A program made the translations under genes and the position numbers. Positions 1-8,986 of a stretch of DNA of 64,000 nucleotides are shown here, piece after piece. Under the pieces are notes generated by a model that was given only the letters and a program-made list of their open reading frames with translations, did not search any database and was not told the DNA's origin. Position 1 is the stretch's first letter. Every line of letters starts with the position of its first letter. The stretch comes from Marivita sp051251565 (GTDB taxonomy: Bacteria; Pseudomonadota; Alphaproteobacteria; Rhodobacterales; Rhodobacteraceae): contig NZ_JBPOFB010000002.1 in assembly GCF_051251565.1 (NCBI RefSeq), positions 186,001 through 250,000 of the forward strand, in the 5' to 3' direction.

Positions 1-1
1 C

Positions 2-769
2 AAGATCAGCCCCGAAGCGATGCAGCTCAAGGAGCGGTTGGGCACGCTTTATTCCGCGAAGAACGTGAATTTCGAGATCTCGAACGAAGGGCGGTCGCTT
101 TACAAGTTCCTGACCGGCAAGGGGCGGATCGGACGCCGCTTTGCGCCCCGGTTCTGGGAAACCGAAAGCACGTTGGGCCGGGAACGCGAATTGCTGATCG
201 TGGTGTGCAAGAAATGGCATGTTGCCAAGCGGTTGGTGTCGCGAATCCGGCAGCTGACCAATATCCCGTGTATCGAGTACCTCTTTAACGAGGAAAACAC
301 CGATCTGCCGGATATGGGTGGGATTCAATCCACTTTGGGCAAGCGGCATCGCCATCGGCGGTCGCTGATGCGGATGCTGTATGATTACTACGAATCCGAC
401 CGCATGGTCGTCTGTATGGACCCCGGCAATCTGGACCTGCTTGAAGATTTTTGCCGTGACCGGGCGACCACGCGATTGCTTGAGGTCAATTGCACTTTCA
501 CAGATGAGTATCTGACCGGCCACGCCATGCGCGTTGGTCTGGCGGGGGAACGGACGCCGCAAGAAACGCTTGAGCGGTTGTTGCCCACGATCCGCAATGA
601 CATCCTGCATGAAAGCGACAGTATCCGCGACGCGGAGTTCGAAAATCACCAGCGCATCCGCGAGGAAGACAGCATCGACGTGAACGCCGCTGCCTTGGCA
701 AGTTTCCTGTCGATCGCGCCGGAACAGGCGCTGGAGATCGCGCGCACCGATCATTTGTTTGCAGACTAA
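2..769 (+). CDS. C-terminal part of a probable GT14-linked (DUF5928-like) protein, cut by window start
   Basis: The reading frame is already open at base 2 (KISPEAMQLKERL...), so this is the 3' part of a longer gene; the ATG at 20 is probably internal. The visible 255 residues are soluble and basic (RGRIGRRFAPRFWETE around residues 40-55; GKRHRHRRSLMRMLYDYYE near 115) with no membrane segment. The first residues resemble the point just after the catalytic domain of the GT14 protein encoded at 18139-19845 (ARKIWHNADRLYETLL), which suggests that this is the C-terminal region of a second, paralogous branching-type N-acetylglucosaminyltransferase. From memory the tail resembles the domain called DUF5928. 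It ends 11 bases before the HIT gene. The family call is inference; a conserved protein of unknown function is the safe alternative. Confidence 0.55.
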   Translation, partial: KISPEAMQLKERLGTLYSAKNVNFEISNEGRSLYKFLTGKGRIGRRFAPRFWETESTLGRERELLIVVCKKWHVAKRLVSRIRQLTNIPCIEYLFNEENTDLPDMGGIQSTLGKRHRHRRSLMRMLYDYYESDRMVVCMDPGNLDLLEDFCRDRATTRLLEVNCTFTDEYLTGHAMRVGLAGERTPQETLERLLPTIRNDILHESDSIRDAEFENHQRIREEDSIDVNAAALASFLSIAPEQALEIARTDHLFAD

Positions 770-780
770 GGAACCGCTGC

Positions 781-1152
781 ATGTCTTACGTCTATGATGA
801 CCAGAATATCTTCGCCAAGATCCTGCGGGGCGAGATCCCCAATTCGACGGTTCTGGAAACCGAACACACGCTGGCATTTCGGGATATTCAGCCGCAAGCG
901 CCGGTGCATGTTCTGGTGATCCCGAAGGGTCCGTATGTGTGCTACGACCATTTCGCGCTCGAGGCCAGCGACGCCGAGATCGTGGATTTCAACCGTGCTG
1001 TGGGGGAGGTCTGCAAGATGGAAGGCGTGCAAGACGGCGGATACCGCATCATCTCGAACGCGGGAGAGGCTGGTGTGCAGGAAGTGCCGCATCTGCACAT
1101 CCACGTTCTGGGCGGGCGGGGTCTGGGACGGATGTTACAACCGGCGCGGTAG
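781..1152 (+). CDS. HIT family protein (histidine triad nucleotide hydrolase)
   Basis: This 123-residue protein is the usual length of a Hint-type histidine triad hydrolase, which cleaves nucleoside phosphoramidates or related adenylylated substrates in the cytoplasm. The signature HLHIHVLGGR lies near residues 103-112; the central histidine of the triad is the nucleophile. The N-terminal segment NIFAKILRGEIPNSTVLET and the QAPVHVLVIPK strand are typical of the family. A Shine-Dalgarno-like AAGGA precedes the ATG. It follows the partial gene by 11 bases and may be cotranscribed with it. The downstream ABC gene is convergent. Confidence 0.93.
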   Translation: MSYVYDDQNIFAKILRGEIPNSTVLETEHTLAFRDIQPQAPVHVLVIPKGPYVCYDHFALEASDAEIVDFNRAVGEVCKMEGVQDGGYRIISNAGEAGVQEVPHLHIHVLGGRGLGRMLQPAR

Positions 1153-1186
1153 GCGGGCGTTACGAAACGCTTGCCCGCGCACAGCG

Positions 1187-2104
1187 TCAGGCTGACCGCG
1201 TCAGCGACAGGAACACGTCTTCAAGATCGGCCTGTTCGGTGCGCACATCGCGGATGCGCACACCACTGTCGCGCAGCATGCCCAGTACGTCTTCGGCGGT
1301 GGTTTGGCGTGCGCGGTAGCTGACAGCGATTGTGCCGTCGTCACGCCGGGTGATCCCAATACCGTCCACATTGGGCAGGGTGGCAATATCGGTTTCCGGC
1401 TGGATCACCATCGTCTTGGCGTCCAGCGCGCCCAACAGATTCTTGGTGCTGTCGCGGGCGACAACTGCGCCGTGGTTGATGATCGCGATCTCGTCGCACA
1501 TCTCTTCGGCCTCTTCGAGGTAATGCGTCGTCAGGATAATCGTCATGCCGCTTTCGCGGTTGAGCTTGCGCACATTCGTCCAGAGCATCTGCCGCAGTTC
1601 GATATCCACCCCGGCGGTGGGTTCATCCAGCACCAGAACATGCGGCCGGTGCACAAGCGCCTTGCCCAGCAAGAGTCGCCGCCGCATCCCGCCTGACAGC
1701 GTGCGCGCATAGGCTTCGGCCTTGTCGGTGAGGCCGATCATCTTGAGGATGTCGTCGGACCGGCGTTCGGATTTGGGCACGCCGTATAGACCGGCCTGCA
1801 CCTCAAGCGCGCCGCGCGGGGTGAAGAACGGATCAAGGTTCAATTCCTGCGGCATGACACCAATGGCGGCGCGGGACTGGCGCGGGTTCACGTCCTGATC
1901 CCAGCCCCAGATCGTGACTTTGCCTGCGGTTTTGGTCACCAACCCGGCCAGGATGTTGATCAGCGTCGATTTGCCAGCGCCGTTTGGCCCCAGAAGTCCA
2001 AACACCGATCCGCGCGGCACAGTAAGGTCGATCCCCTTGAGCGCCTCTTTTCCCCCGGAATAGGTTTTCCGCAGACCTTCGATCTGAATGGCGTTCTGTA
2101 TCAT
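1187..2104 (-). CDS. ABC transporter ATP-binding protein, CcmA/YadG type
   Basis: This 305-residue ATPase subunit of an ABC-2 type exporter has a Walker A motif GLLGPNGAGKSTLI near residues 35-48, a signature LSGGMRRRLLLGKALVH near 136-152, a Walker B VLVLDEPTAGVD near 156-167 and a switch histidine in ILTTHYLEEAEEM. The C-terminal 80 residues form the regulatory tail found in drug or polysaccharide export ATPases. No permease lies next to it: the flanking genes are on the other strand. The only ABC-2 permease in the window is at 26246, 24 kb away, so the partner cannot be assigned. Substrate unknown. Confidence 0.9.
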   Translation of the reverse strand: MIQNAIQIEGLRKTYSGGKEALKGIDLTVPRGSVFGLLGPNGAGKSTLINILAGLVTKTAGKVTIWGWDQDVNPRQSRAAIGVMPQELNLDPFFTPRGALEVQAGLYGVPKSERRSDDILKMIGLTDKAEAYARTLSGGMRRRLLLGKALVHRPHVLVLDEPTAGVDIELRQMLWTNVRKLNRESGMTIILTTHYLEEAEEMCDEIAIINHGAVVARDSTKNLLGALDAKTMVIQPETDIATLPNVDGIGITRRDDGTIAVSYRARQTTAEDVLGMLRDSGVRIRDVRTEQADLEDVFLSLTRSA

Positions 2105-2180
2105 CGCTGTCTCTTGCCCCCTCGGCCGTGTCGTCTTACACCGCTCCTAGTGGATAACGCCAATGAAGGAAACGCAGCAG

Positions 2181-2366
2181 ATGGCAACGCAAGCGCCCGA
2201 AACCAAGATCGTGGACAGCTACCGCATCGCCTGTGATGGCGGTGAAGGAGCCCTGGGGCACCCGCGCGTCTGGCTGCAAATCTCTGGTGAGCATGGCTGG
2301 GTTGAATGTCCGTATTGCGATGCCAAGTATGTGCATCGGGATTTCGCAGACGGACAAGATACCTGA
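2181..2366 (+). CDS. Zinc-finger domain protein, CHCC type (NDUFS6-like)
   Basis: This 61-residue protein has the CHCC zinc-binding pattern: Cys in IACDGG, His in ALGHPRVWL, and the CPYC pair in VECPYCDAKY. The same fold occurs in the NDUFS6 accessory subunit of respiratory complex I, and short stand-alone versions are common in alphaproteobacteria. An earlier in-frame ATG exists at 2163, but the AAGGAAA at 2166-2172 is correctly spaced for the ATG at 2181, so the shorter start is chosen. It is divergent from the ABC ATPase. Its exact role here is unknown; a link to complex I assembly is only a family-based guess. Confidence 0.85.
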   Translation: MATQAPETKIVDSYRIACDGGEGALGHPRVWLQISGEHGWVECPYCDAKYVHRDFADGQDT

Positions 2367-2393
2367 CAGCGGGCAGAATTTCCTGCGTGCGTG

Positions 2394-2912
2394 TCAACTG
2401 ATCGGAATAGGTGCAGGCCCGCAGGGCAGCGCCGGAGTGTCATCCTCAGGGCCGGTCAGGAATTGCAGCACCAAGTCTCCGGACCAGGCGGTGATCTCGC
2501 GTCCGCGATTGTCCTGACCGCTGCTGATGACAGTGCCGGTTTCGTTGTCGAGCGTGTGATAGAGTATATTCGCCTCGACCCCGTTTTCGCATATCAGCCC
2601 CGCCCGGCCCGGCGTGTTTGGCCCTCCGGCAACCCATTCGCCGGTGCACGCGGTGTCGTCGTCCAGAAAGCCCACCACGATCCCGGTGTCCCAGCCATGG
2701 GCCTGACCGTCGAAATACACGCCTTCACTGCCAAGGCAGGCCAGCGCGCGGACGCAATTGGCTTTGTCAAAGGGGATGTTTTCGCATGCGGGCAGCGTGG
2801 ATTGTCGGCTGGTTTCTGGGCTTAAACCATCCAACCGCAGAGTTTCGTTTGCCATTGCGCCGGTGGCCAAGGCTGTGGTTGCAAAAAACAGAATTCCAAA
2901 GTGTTTGACCAT
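2394..2912 (-). CDS. Secreted protein of unknown function
   Basis: This 172-residue protein has a clear signal peptide (MVKHFGILFFATTALATGAMA) and is predicted to be periplasmic. The mature part has several cysteines (PACENIPF, KANCVRAL, ACLGSEG, ACTGEW, LICENG, LPCGPA) that could form disulfides, and ends in a proline-rich tail. An upstream in-frame start at 3002 exists but would bury the signal peptide behind 30 hydrophilic residues, so the ATG at 2912 is used. I do not recognise the family. It is convergent with the zinc-finger gene and divergent from polA. Confidence 0.75.
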   Translation of the reverse strand: MVKHFGILFFATTALATGAMANETLRLDGLSPETSRQSTLPACENIPFDKANCVRALACLGSEGVYFDGQAHGWDTGIVVGFLDDDTACTGEWVAGGPNTPGRAGLICENGVEANILYHTLDNETGTVISSGQDNRGREITAWSGDLVLQFLTGPEDDTPALPCGPAPIPIS

Positions 2913-3149
2913 GATAAGCTCTTTGACGCATTCGCGCAGAAGTTTAGTCCTCGAATTGCGCGTTGCTAGAGGAACCGTATGTTGTGGATCAATCAGATGC
3001 AAAAAATCGGCAGATTCTTGCCAAGATGAACACGGCTAAAGGTTGGCAAAAGCTGACAGGTTCGGAAGAGGGCACCCCGACGTTCGCACTGGAACCGGGC
3101 CTCTGTCCGTGGCACACCGGATCCATTCAAAACAAGGGGCGTGCGCGAC

Positions 3150-5951
3150 ATGGCATTCGGCAAAGGACACCATCTTCACCTGATCGACGGGTCGGCCTTT
3201 ATCTTTCGCGCCTATCATGCGCTGCCACCGCTGACGCGCAAATCCGACGGGTTGCCGATTGGCGCGGTGTCCGGATTTTGCAACATGCTGCAACGCTATG
3301 TCGAAGGGAATGCCGGGTCCGATGTGACCCATTTGGCGGTGATTTTCGATAAGGGCAGTCATACGTTCCGCAACGATATGTACGACCTTTACAAGGCCAA
3401 CCGCGAAGCGATGCCCGTAGACCTGCGCCCACAGATCCCCCTGACCCGCCGTGCGACCGAGGCGTTCAACATCGCCTGCGAGGAAAAGGAAGGCTATGAG
3501 GCCGACGATATTATTGCCACTCTTGCCGTTCAGGCGCGAAAGGCGGGCGGGCGGGTGACGATCATTTCGTCCGACAAAGACCTGATGCAGCTCGTGGGTG
3601 ACGGCGTCGAGATGTTCGATGCCATGAAGAACCGCACAATTGACCGCGACGGCGTGTTCGAGAAATTCGGTGTTTACCCGGAACGGGTTGTCGATGTTCA
3701 GGCGCTTGCGGGCGACAGCGTTGACAACGTGCCCGGTGCACCGGGGATCGGGGTCAAGACAGCGGCGCTTCTGATCAACGAATTCGGGTCATTGGAAGAC
3801 TTGCTGGACCGCGCGGGCGAGATCAAACAGCCCAAGCGCCGCGAAACGCTGATCGAGAAGCGGGACCAGATTGAACTGAGCAAGAAGCTTGTTCTGCTGG
3901 ACGAGAACACGCCGCTGGACTTTACGCTGGATGATCTGGAAGTGCGCGATCCTGACCCGGACAAGCTGATGACATTTCTGGCGGAAATGGAGTTCCGGAC
4001 TTTGACGAAACGGATTGCCGATGCGCTGTCAGTTGAGGCGCCGGTCATTCCCGACACCACACCGGAGGGGGCCAATCCGCCCGAAGGGGATGCGCCGGAA
4101 CTGCCGCCCATGGACCCGGCGAGCTATGAGTGTGTGCGCGATCTGACGGCGTTGCAGGTCTATATTGATGCCGCCCGCGAAAAGGGGTGGCTGGCGTTCG
4201 ACACCGAAACCACGGGCCTGGATGACATGGTTGTGGACCTTGTCGGTATCTCGCTTTGCGTGGAGCCCGGCAAGGCGTGTTACGTGCCGCTGACCCATAA
4301 GGGCGAGGGCGGCGAAGGGCTCTTTGGGTCGGATGCTTTGGCCGAGGGTCAAATCCCGCTGGATGATGCATTGGCTGCGCTTAGGCCGCTGCTCGAAGAT
4401 CCGGCGGTGATCAAGATCGGCCAGAACATGAAATACGACACCAAGATCATGTCGCGCTACGGGGTTGATGTGCAGCCCATCGATGACACGATGCTCATGT
4501 CCTATGCCATGAACGCGGGTCTGCACAGCCACGGGATGGACACGTTATCCGAGCGGTATCTGGGGCATACGCCGATCCCGATCAAAGAGCTGTTGGGTTC
4601 GGGCAAAAGTCAGATCACCTTTGACCGCGTGCCCATCGAACAGGCCACACCCTATGCGGCAGAAGACGCGGATATCACGTTGCGCCTGTGGCTGATGTTC
4701 AAGCCGCAACTTCACAAAGTGAAGGTCACCCGTGTGTACGAGACGATGGAGCGTCCACTTGTGCCGGTGCTGGCGCAGATGGAGCGGCATGGGATCAAGG
4801 TGGACCGCGATACGCTGTCGCGCATGTCCAACGCGTTCAGCCAGAAAATGGCCGGGCTGGAGGACGAAATTTACGAGTTGGTGGGCCGAAAGTTCAATGT
4901 CGGTTCCCCCAAGCAGTTGGGCGAAATCCTGTTTGACGAAATGAGTCTTGAAGGCGGCAAGCGTGGCAAGACCGGGGCCTATGCCACTGGGGCGGATGTG
5001 CTTGAAGATTTGGCGACGGAGCACGAATTGCCGCGCCGGGTTCTGGATTGGCGGCAACTCAGCAAGCTCAAATCCACCTACACGGACGCGCTGCAAGACC
5101 ACATCAACCGTGATACGGGTCGCGTGCACACGTCTTATTCGATCGCCGGGGCCAACACCGGGCGTCTGGCGTCAACCGATCCAAACCTGCAAAACATCCC
5201 GATCCGATCCGAGGAAGGCCGCCGCATCCGAGAGGCGTTTGTGGCCGAAGATGGCAAAACGCTGGTGGCGCTGGACTATTCCCAGATCGAGTTGCGCATC
5301 CTTGCGCATATCGCCGATATTCAGGCGCTCAAGGATGCGTTCAAAGACGGGCAGGACATTCACGCCGCCACCGCGTCCGAAATGTTCAATGTGCCGCTGG
5401 ACGAGATGACACCCGATGTGCGCCGTCAGGCGAAGGCGATCAATTTCGGGGTGATCTACGGCATTTCCGGCTTTGGACTTGCCCGCAACCTGCGCATCCC
5501 GCGCGCCGAGGCGCAGGGGTTTATCGACCGCTATTTCGAACGCTTTCCGGGCATCAAGACCTATATGGAAGAAACCACGGAATTCGCCAAGAAACACAAC
5601 CGCGTCGAGACGCTCTTTGGCCGTGTGATCCACACGCCTGAGATCAACGTCAAAGGCCCCCGCGCCGGGTTCGCCAAACGCGCCGCTATCAACGCGCCCA
5701 TCCAGGGCACTGCCGCCGACATCATTCGCCGCGCGATGATCCGTATGCCGGATGCTATTGCCGGTTTGCCCGCGAAGATGCTGCTTCAGGTCCATGACGA
5801 ATTGCTGTTCGAGGTCGATCAGGGGGCCGAAGACGAATTGATCAAAGTCGCGCGCGAGATCATGGAAGGTGCGGCTGATCCGGTGGTGCATTTGACTGTG
5901 CCTTTGGTCGCGGATGCCGGGCAAGGAGCGAACTGGGCTGAAGCGCATTGA
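3150..5951 (+). CDS. polA: DNA polymerase I
   Basis: This 933-residue enzyme fills gaps in DNA repair and removes Okazaki primers. Three domains are visible: a 5'-3' exonuclease (residues 1-290, starting LIDGSAFIFRAYHALPP), a 3'-5' proofreading domain (about 325-515) with intact DTETTGLD near 351 and the later acidic residues in YDTKIM and AAEDADITL, and the polymerase domain with motif A LDYSQIELRILAH near 708, the O-helix RRQAKAINFGVIYG, and motif C LQVHDELLFEV near 880. The proofreading site appears active, unlike in Taq-type enzymes. AAGGGG at 3134-3139 is well placed for the ATG at 3150; the GTG at 3141 is too close to it. Confidence 0.97.
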   Translation: MAFGKGHHLHLIDGSAFIFRAYHALPPLTRKSDGLPIGAVSGFCNMLQRYVEGNAGSDVTHLAVIFDKGSHTFRNDMYDLYKANREAMPVDLRPQIPLTRRATEAFNIACEEKEGYEADDIIATLAVQARKAGGRVTIISSDKDLMQLVGDGVEMFDAMKNRTIDRDGVFEKFGVYPERVVDVQALAGDSVDNVPGAPGIGVKTAALLINEFGSLEDLLDRAGEIKQPKRRETLIEKRDQIELSKKLVLLDENTPLDFTLDDLEVRDPDPDKLMTFLAEMEFRTLTKRIADALSVEAPVIPDTTPEGANPPEGDAPELPPMDPASYECVRDLTALQVYIDAAREKGWLAFDTETTGLDDMVVDLVGISLCVEPGKACYVPLTHKGEGGEGLFGSDALAEGQIPLDDALAALRPLLEDPAVIKIGQNMKYDTKIMSRYGVDVQPIDDTMLMSYAMNAGLHSHGMDTLSERYLGHTPIPIKELLGSGKSQITFDRVPIEQATPYAAEDADITLRLWLMFKPQLHKVKVTRVYETMERPLVPVLAQMERHGIKVDRDTLSRMSNAFSQKMAGLEDEIYELVGRKFNVGSPKQLGEILFDEMSLEGGKRGKTGAYATGADVLEDLATEHELPRRVLDWRQLSKLKSTYTDALQDHINRDTGRVHTSYSIAGANTGRLASTDPNLQNIPIRSEEGRRIREAFVAEDGKTLVALDYSQIELRILAHIADIQALKDAFKDGQDIHAATASEMFNVPLDEMTPDVRRQAKAINFGVIYGISGFGLARNLRIPRAEAQGFIDRYFERFPGIKTYMEETTEFAKKHNRVETLFGRVIHTPEINVKGPRAGFAKRAAINAPIQGTAADIIRRAMIRMPDAIAGLPAKMLLQVHDELLFEVDQGAEDELIKVAREIMEGAADPVVHLTVPLVADAGQGANWAEAH

Positions 5952-5958
5952 CGGGCGA

Positions 5959-6003
5959 CGAGATTTCAAAATCTCGCCTCATGGCCTTTGAAAGGGCCTT
6001 TGC
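5959..6003 (+). terminator. Two tandem hairpins after polA
   Basis: The first hairpin pairs CGAGATT (5959-5965) with AATCTCG (5970-5976) around a 4-base loop and has no T-run. The second pairs GGCCTT with AGGGCC (about 5983-5998, one G-T pair) and is followed by TTTG. Together they could end polA transcription just before the next gene, but the T-run is poor. Confidence 0.4.
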
Positions 6004-6024
6004 CCACCCCGCAAGGAGGCATGT

Positions 6025-7203
6025 TTGACCGTCCTTCGTATTTCCAACCGGGACGCGCGCCGTCTTTGGCTGTCGACCAACGGGTTGGCGGACGCGCCTC
6101 TGGGCAAGGGGGAGACCGCCGCTCTGATCCAATCGCTTGGGTTTGTGCAGCTTGATACGATCCAAGTGGTGTCGCGGGCGCACCATCACATTCTTTGGAG
6201 CCGCGACGCGACTTACCGGGAACCGGTGCTCAACGGGCTTTTGGCCAAGGACCGGGCCGTGTTCGAGCATTTCACCCATGACGCCTCTGTTCTGCCGATG
6301 GAGTTCCTGCCAATGTGGCAGCGCCAGTTTCGGCGGATGAAGGACAAGTCGAGTCGGTCGTCGTGGTATGGCAAACACCTTGATCCGGCCCATCTTGAGG
6401 TCATCCGGCGGCGCATCACCGAGGAAGGGCCGCTGTCCACCCATGATTTTGATACCAAAATCGTTGGCGCGCGCGAGATGTGGAAGCGCCCGCCGCATAA
6501 GATCGGGCTTGATTTCCTGTGGTATGCGGGGGAATTGGCCACCAGCCATCGGGATGGGTTTACAAAGGTTTACGATCTCGCAGAACGGGTATTTCCGGCC
6601 CATCTGCGTGATCAGGATATCGCGGACCGGGATCAGATTGATTGGCTGTGCCACGCTGCGCTGGACCGCATTGGCTTTGGCAGCTTGGGTGAGATCCGCA
6701 AGTTCTGGGAAGCAACAGAGGTGGCCGAGGTTGCGGATTGGGCGCGACTGCATGCGTCTGTGATCGTTCCGGTCGAGGTGGAAGCCGCTGATGGCAGTTG
6801 GACCAAGGCGTTCGCCGCACCCGATATCGACGCCCGGCTGAAAGCGCTTGCGCCACCATCGTCGCGGCTGCGCATCCTGAACCCGTTCGATCCCGCGATC
6901 CGCGACCGTGTGCGCCTGAAACGGCTGTTCGGCTTCGACTATACGGTCGAGATGTTCGTGCCCGCCGCCAAGCGTCAATGGGGGTATTATGTGTATCCGC
7001 TGCTCGAAGGGGACAGGTTTGTTGGGCGGATCGAGGTTAAGGCGGATCGGGCGAAGGGCAGTATGACTGTGCTGAACCTTTGGTGGGAGCCAGGGGTCAG
7101 CGCATCGAAACAGCGTATGCAGAAGCTTGACGCAGAGCTGGCTCGCCTTGCCCGTCTGGTAGGTGTTGATCGAACAAACCTGTCCGACCAGCCCCCGGCT
7201 TAG
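6025..7203 (+). CDS. YcaQ/AlkZ-like winged-helix DNA glycosylase (HTH_42 family)
   Basis: This 392-residue protein matches the family of winged-helix glycosylases that unhook interstrand crosslinks or remove bulky alkylated bases. The N-terminal helix-turn-helix segment (ISNRDARRLWL) and the conserved LGFVQLDTIQVV followed by SRAHHHILWSR are hallmarks; the Gln-Leu-Asp in that motif corresponds to the catalytic Q-x-D/Q site. The C-terminal FVPAAKRQWGYYVYPLLEG and RIEVKADRAKG segments fit the family's beta-barrel. The start is TTG at 6025, five bases after AAGGAGG (6013-6019); an ATG at 6021 is out of frame. It lies between polA and the nth operon, in a repair-rich neighbourhood. Confidence 0.88.
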   Translation: MTVLRISNRDARRLWLSTNGLADAPLGKGETAALIQSLGFVQLDTIQVVSRAHHHILWSRDATYREPVLNGLLAKDRAVFEHFTHDASVLPMEFLPMWQRQFRRMKDKSSRSSWYGKHLDPAHLEVIRRRITEEGPLSTHDFDTKIVGAREMWKRPPHKIGLDFLWYAGELATSHRDGFTKVYDLAERVFPAHLRDQDIADRDQIDWLCHAALDRIGFGSLGEIRKFWEATEVAEVADWARLHASVIVPVEVEAADGSWTKAFAAPDIDARLKALAPPSSRLRILNPFDPAIRDRVRLKRLFGFDYTVEMFVPAAKRQWGYYVYPLLEGDRFVGRIEVKADRAKGSMTVLNLWWEPGVSASKQRMQKLDAELARLARLVGVDRTNLSDQPPA

Positions 7204-7230
7204 GTCTGCTGTACCAACACAAGTGACGGG

Positions 7231-8223
7231 TCAGATCAGCCCGGCAGCCTTGAACAGTGCCTGCAAATCCGTCTCGGGGCGCGGTCCGATATGCGAGATC
7301 ACCTCGGCGGCGGCCACGCAGCCCATGCGGCCAGAGGTCTCCATATCGCGGCCCGTGGCCAGTCCATAAAGAAACCCGGCGGCAAACTGATCGCCTGCGC
7401 CGGTTGCGTCCACGGGCACCACCTTTTTGACAGGAATGTCGACGCGTGCGCCGTTGTGGATGATCGACACGCCGTCACCGGACCGGGTGCAGACGACCAG
7501 CGGACAGATTGCAGCTACTGCTGCCAGATCGGTCTCAAGATCGTTGTTCTGATACAGCGATATGATCTCGGCCTCGTTGCCAATGACGTAATCCATCTCG
7601 TGTTCGATCAGGTTCAGGAAATCGGTGCGATGGCGTTCGACGCAGAACGGATCGGAAATGGCGATACCGGCCAGTCCACCTGCTGCGCGGCAGGTGCGGG
7701 CGGTGCGGATAAACGCGTCTTTTCCCTTGTCCTTGTCGAAGAGATAGCCTTCGAGAAACACAATCTCGGCCTGTGCAGCGACATCCTCGGACACGTCCTC
7801 GGCGCTTAGCTCGGCGGAAATGCCAAGATAGGTGTTCATCGACCGTTCGCCATCCGGGGACACAAAGATCATCGACCGCGATGTCGGCAATTCGCCACCC
7901 GCCACCGGGGCGTTCACGAAATCTGTGCCGTCCTTTTCCATCGCATCGGCGTAGAAGCGGCCCAACGCGTCATCATGCACCCGCCCGATGAACCCGGTGC
8001 GCAGCCCCAGATTTCCCAGGCCCGCCAACGTGTTGGCCACTGATCCGCCGGGCGTCTGTGTGCGTTCCTTCATGGCGGCATACAGTGTTTCGCCGCGGTC
8101 GCGTTCCACCAGTTGCATGATGCCTTTTTGGATGCCCATCAGATCCAGAAACGTGTCCTCGGCCCGCGCGATCACATCGACAACGGCGTTGCCGATGCCG
8201 ACAACTTGGTAGGTCTTTTTCAT
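7231..8223 (-). CDS. PfkB-family sugar kinase, adenosine kinase-like
   Basis: This 330-residue ribokinase-fold kinase phosphorylates a sugar or nucleoside hydroxyl. Evidence: the N-terminal VVGIGNAVVDVIA, the substrate-binding PGGSVANTLAGLGNLG near residues 56-70, and the C-terminal anion-hole motif VDATGAGDQFAAGF, whose aspartate is the catalytic base. Overall it resembles the adenosine kinase-like PfkB enzymes of alphaproteobacteria. The ORF could start at 8274, but the ATG at 8223 shares bases with the nth stop codon (ATGA), which indicates translational coupling and fits the family N-terminus MKKTYQVVGIG. The physiological substrate is not certain. Confidence 0.88.
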   Translation of the reverse strand: MKKTYQVVGIGNAVVDVIARAEDTFLDLMGIQKGIMQLVERDRGETLYAAMKERTQTPGGSVANTLAGLGNLGLRTGFIGRVHDDALGRFYADAMEKDGTDFVNAPVAGGELPTSRSMIFVSPDGERSMNTYLGISAELSAEDVSEDVAAQAEIVFLEGYLFDKDKGKDAFIRTARTCRAAGGLAGIAISDPFCVERHRTDFLNLIEHEMDYVIGNEAEIISLYQNNDLETDLAAVAAICPLVVCTRSGDGVSIIHNGARVDIPVKKVVPVDATGAGDQFAAGFLYGLATGRDMETSGRMGCVAAAEVISHIGPRPETDLQALFKAAGLI

Positions 8224-8864
8224 TCGGTCTTGTCCTCGAATTGGCAGAGATCGCGGATCAGGCAGGCCCCGCATTTGGGTTTGCGCGCGACGCAGGTATA
8301 GCGCCCGTGCAGGATCATCCAGTGGTGTGCGTGCTGCTGAAAATCGACGGGAATATGGTCTTCAATCGCGCGTTCGACTGCGACCACGTCTTTGCCGGGG
8401 CAGATGCCGCTGCGGTTGCCAAGGCGGAAGATATGAGTGTCCACGGCTTGCGATGGATGGTGCCACCACATGTTGAGCACCACATTCGCGGTCTTGCGGC
8501 CGACGCCCGGCAGGCTTTCCAAGGCGGCGCGGGAATTGGGCACATCGCCGTTGTAGTCTTCGACCAGAATACGGCTGAGTTTGATGACGTTCTTGGCTTT
8601 GTTGCGATAGAGGCCAATCGTCTTGATGTGCTCGGTCACGCCCTCTTCGCCAAGCGCCAGCATCTTTTCCGGTGTATCGGCGATCTTGAACAGCTCTTTG
8701 GTGGCTTTGTTCACGCCGGCATCTGTGGCCTGCGCCGACAGGGCCACCGCCACCACAAGAGTGTAGGCGTTGACGTGATCCAATTCGCCTTTCGGTTCGG
8801 CCTCGGCGGCCTGAAAGCGGGTAAAGATCTCGCGGATGGTGTGATAATCGAGTTGCTTGGCCAT
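8220..8864 (-). CDS. nth: Endonuclease III
   Basis: This 214-residue bifunctional DNA glycosylase/AP lyase removes oxidised pyrimidines. The helix-hairpin-helix motif LPGVGRKTANVVL carries the catalytic lysine, and the catalytic aspartate follows in VDTHIFRLGNR. The C-terminal iron-sulfur cluster ligands are complete in the order Cys-x6-Cys-x2-Cys-x5-Cys (CVARKPKCGACLIRDLC). The stop codon overlaps the start of the PfkB kinase, so the two form an operon. The gene is divergent from the Ada-like alkylation repair gene. Confidence 0.96.
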   Translation of the reverse strand: MAKQLDYHTIREIFTRFQAAEAEPKGELDHVNAYTLVVAVALSAQATDAGVNKATKELFKIADTPEKMLALGEEGVTEHIKTIGLYRNKAKNVIKLSRILVEDYNGDVPNSRAALESLPGVGRKTANVVLNMWWHHPSQAVDTHIFRLGNRSGICPGKDVVAVERAIEDHIPVDFQQHAHHWMILHGRYTCVARKPKCGACLIRDLCQFEDKTE

Positions 8865-8986
8865 ATTTGTCCCATATGCCGCGCGGGGGCCGGAGGGGCA
8901 AGCCTTCTGCTTGCGCAGGTTTCGGGTCGCGCCGGGCTTGCCCTATCGGCTACATCTGATCCAACACGTGCGGAAAGGATGGCCGG

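Noticed and set aside
1153..1186. Stem GCGGGC/GCCCGC between the HIT and ABC genes
   Set aside because: No T-run on either strand and competing pairings; not called as a terminator.
6021..6023. ATG start four bases before the YcaQ-like TTG
   Set aside because: Out of frame with the conserved protein and only one base from the ribosome-binding site.
5860..6978. 372-codon minus-strand frame across polA end and the YcaQ-like gene
   Set aside because: Spans two real genes on the opposite strand and has no family features.
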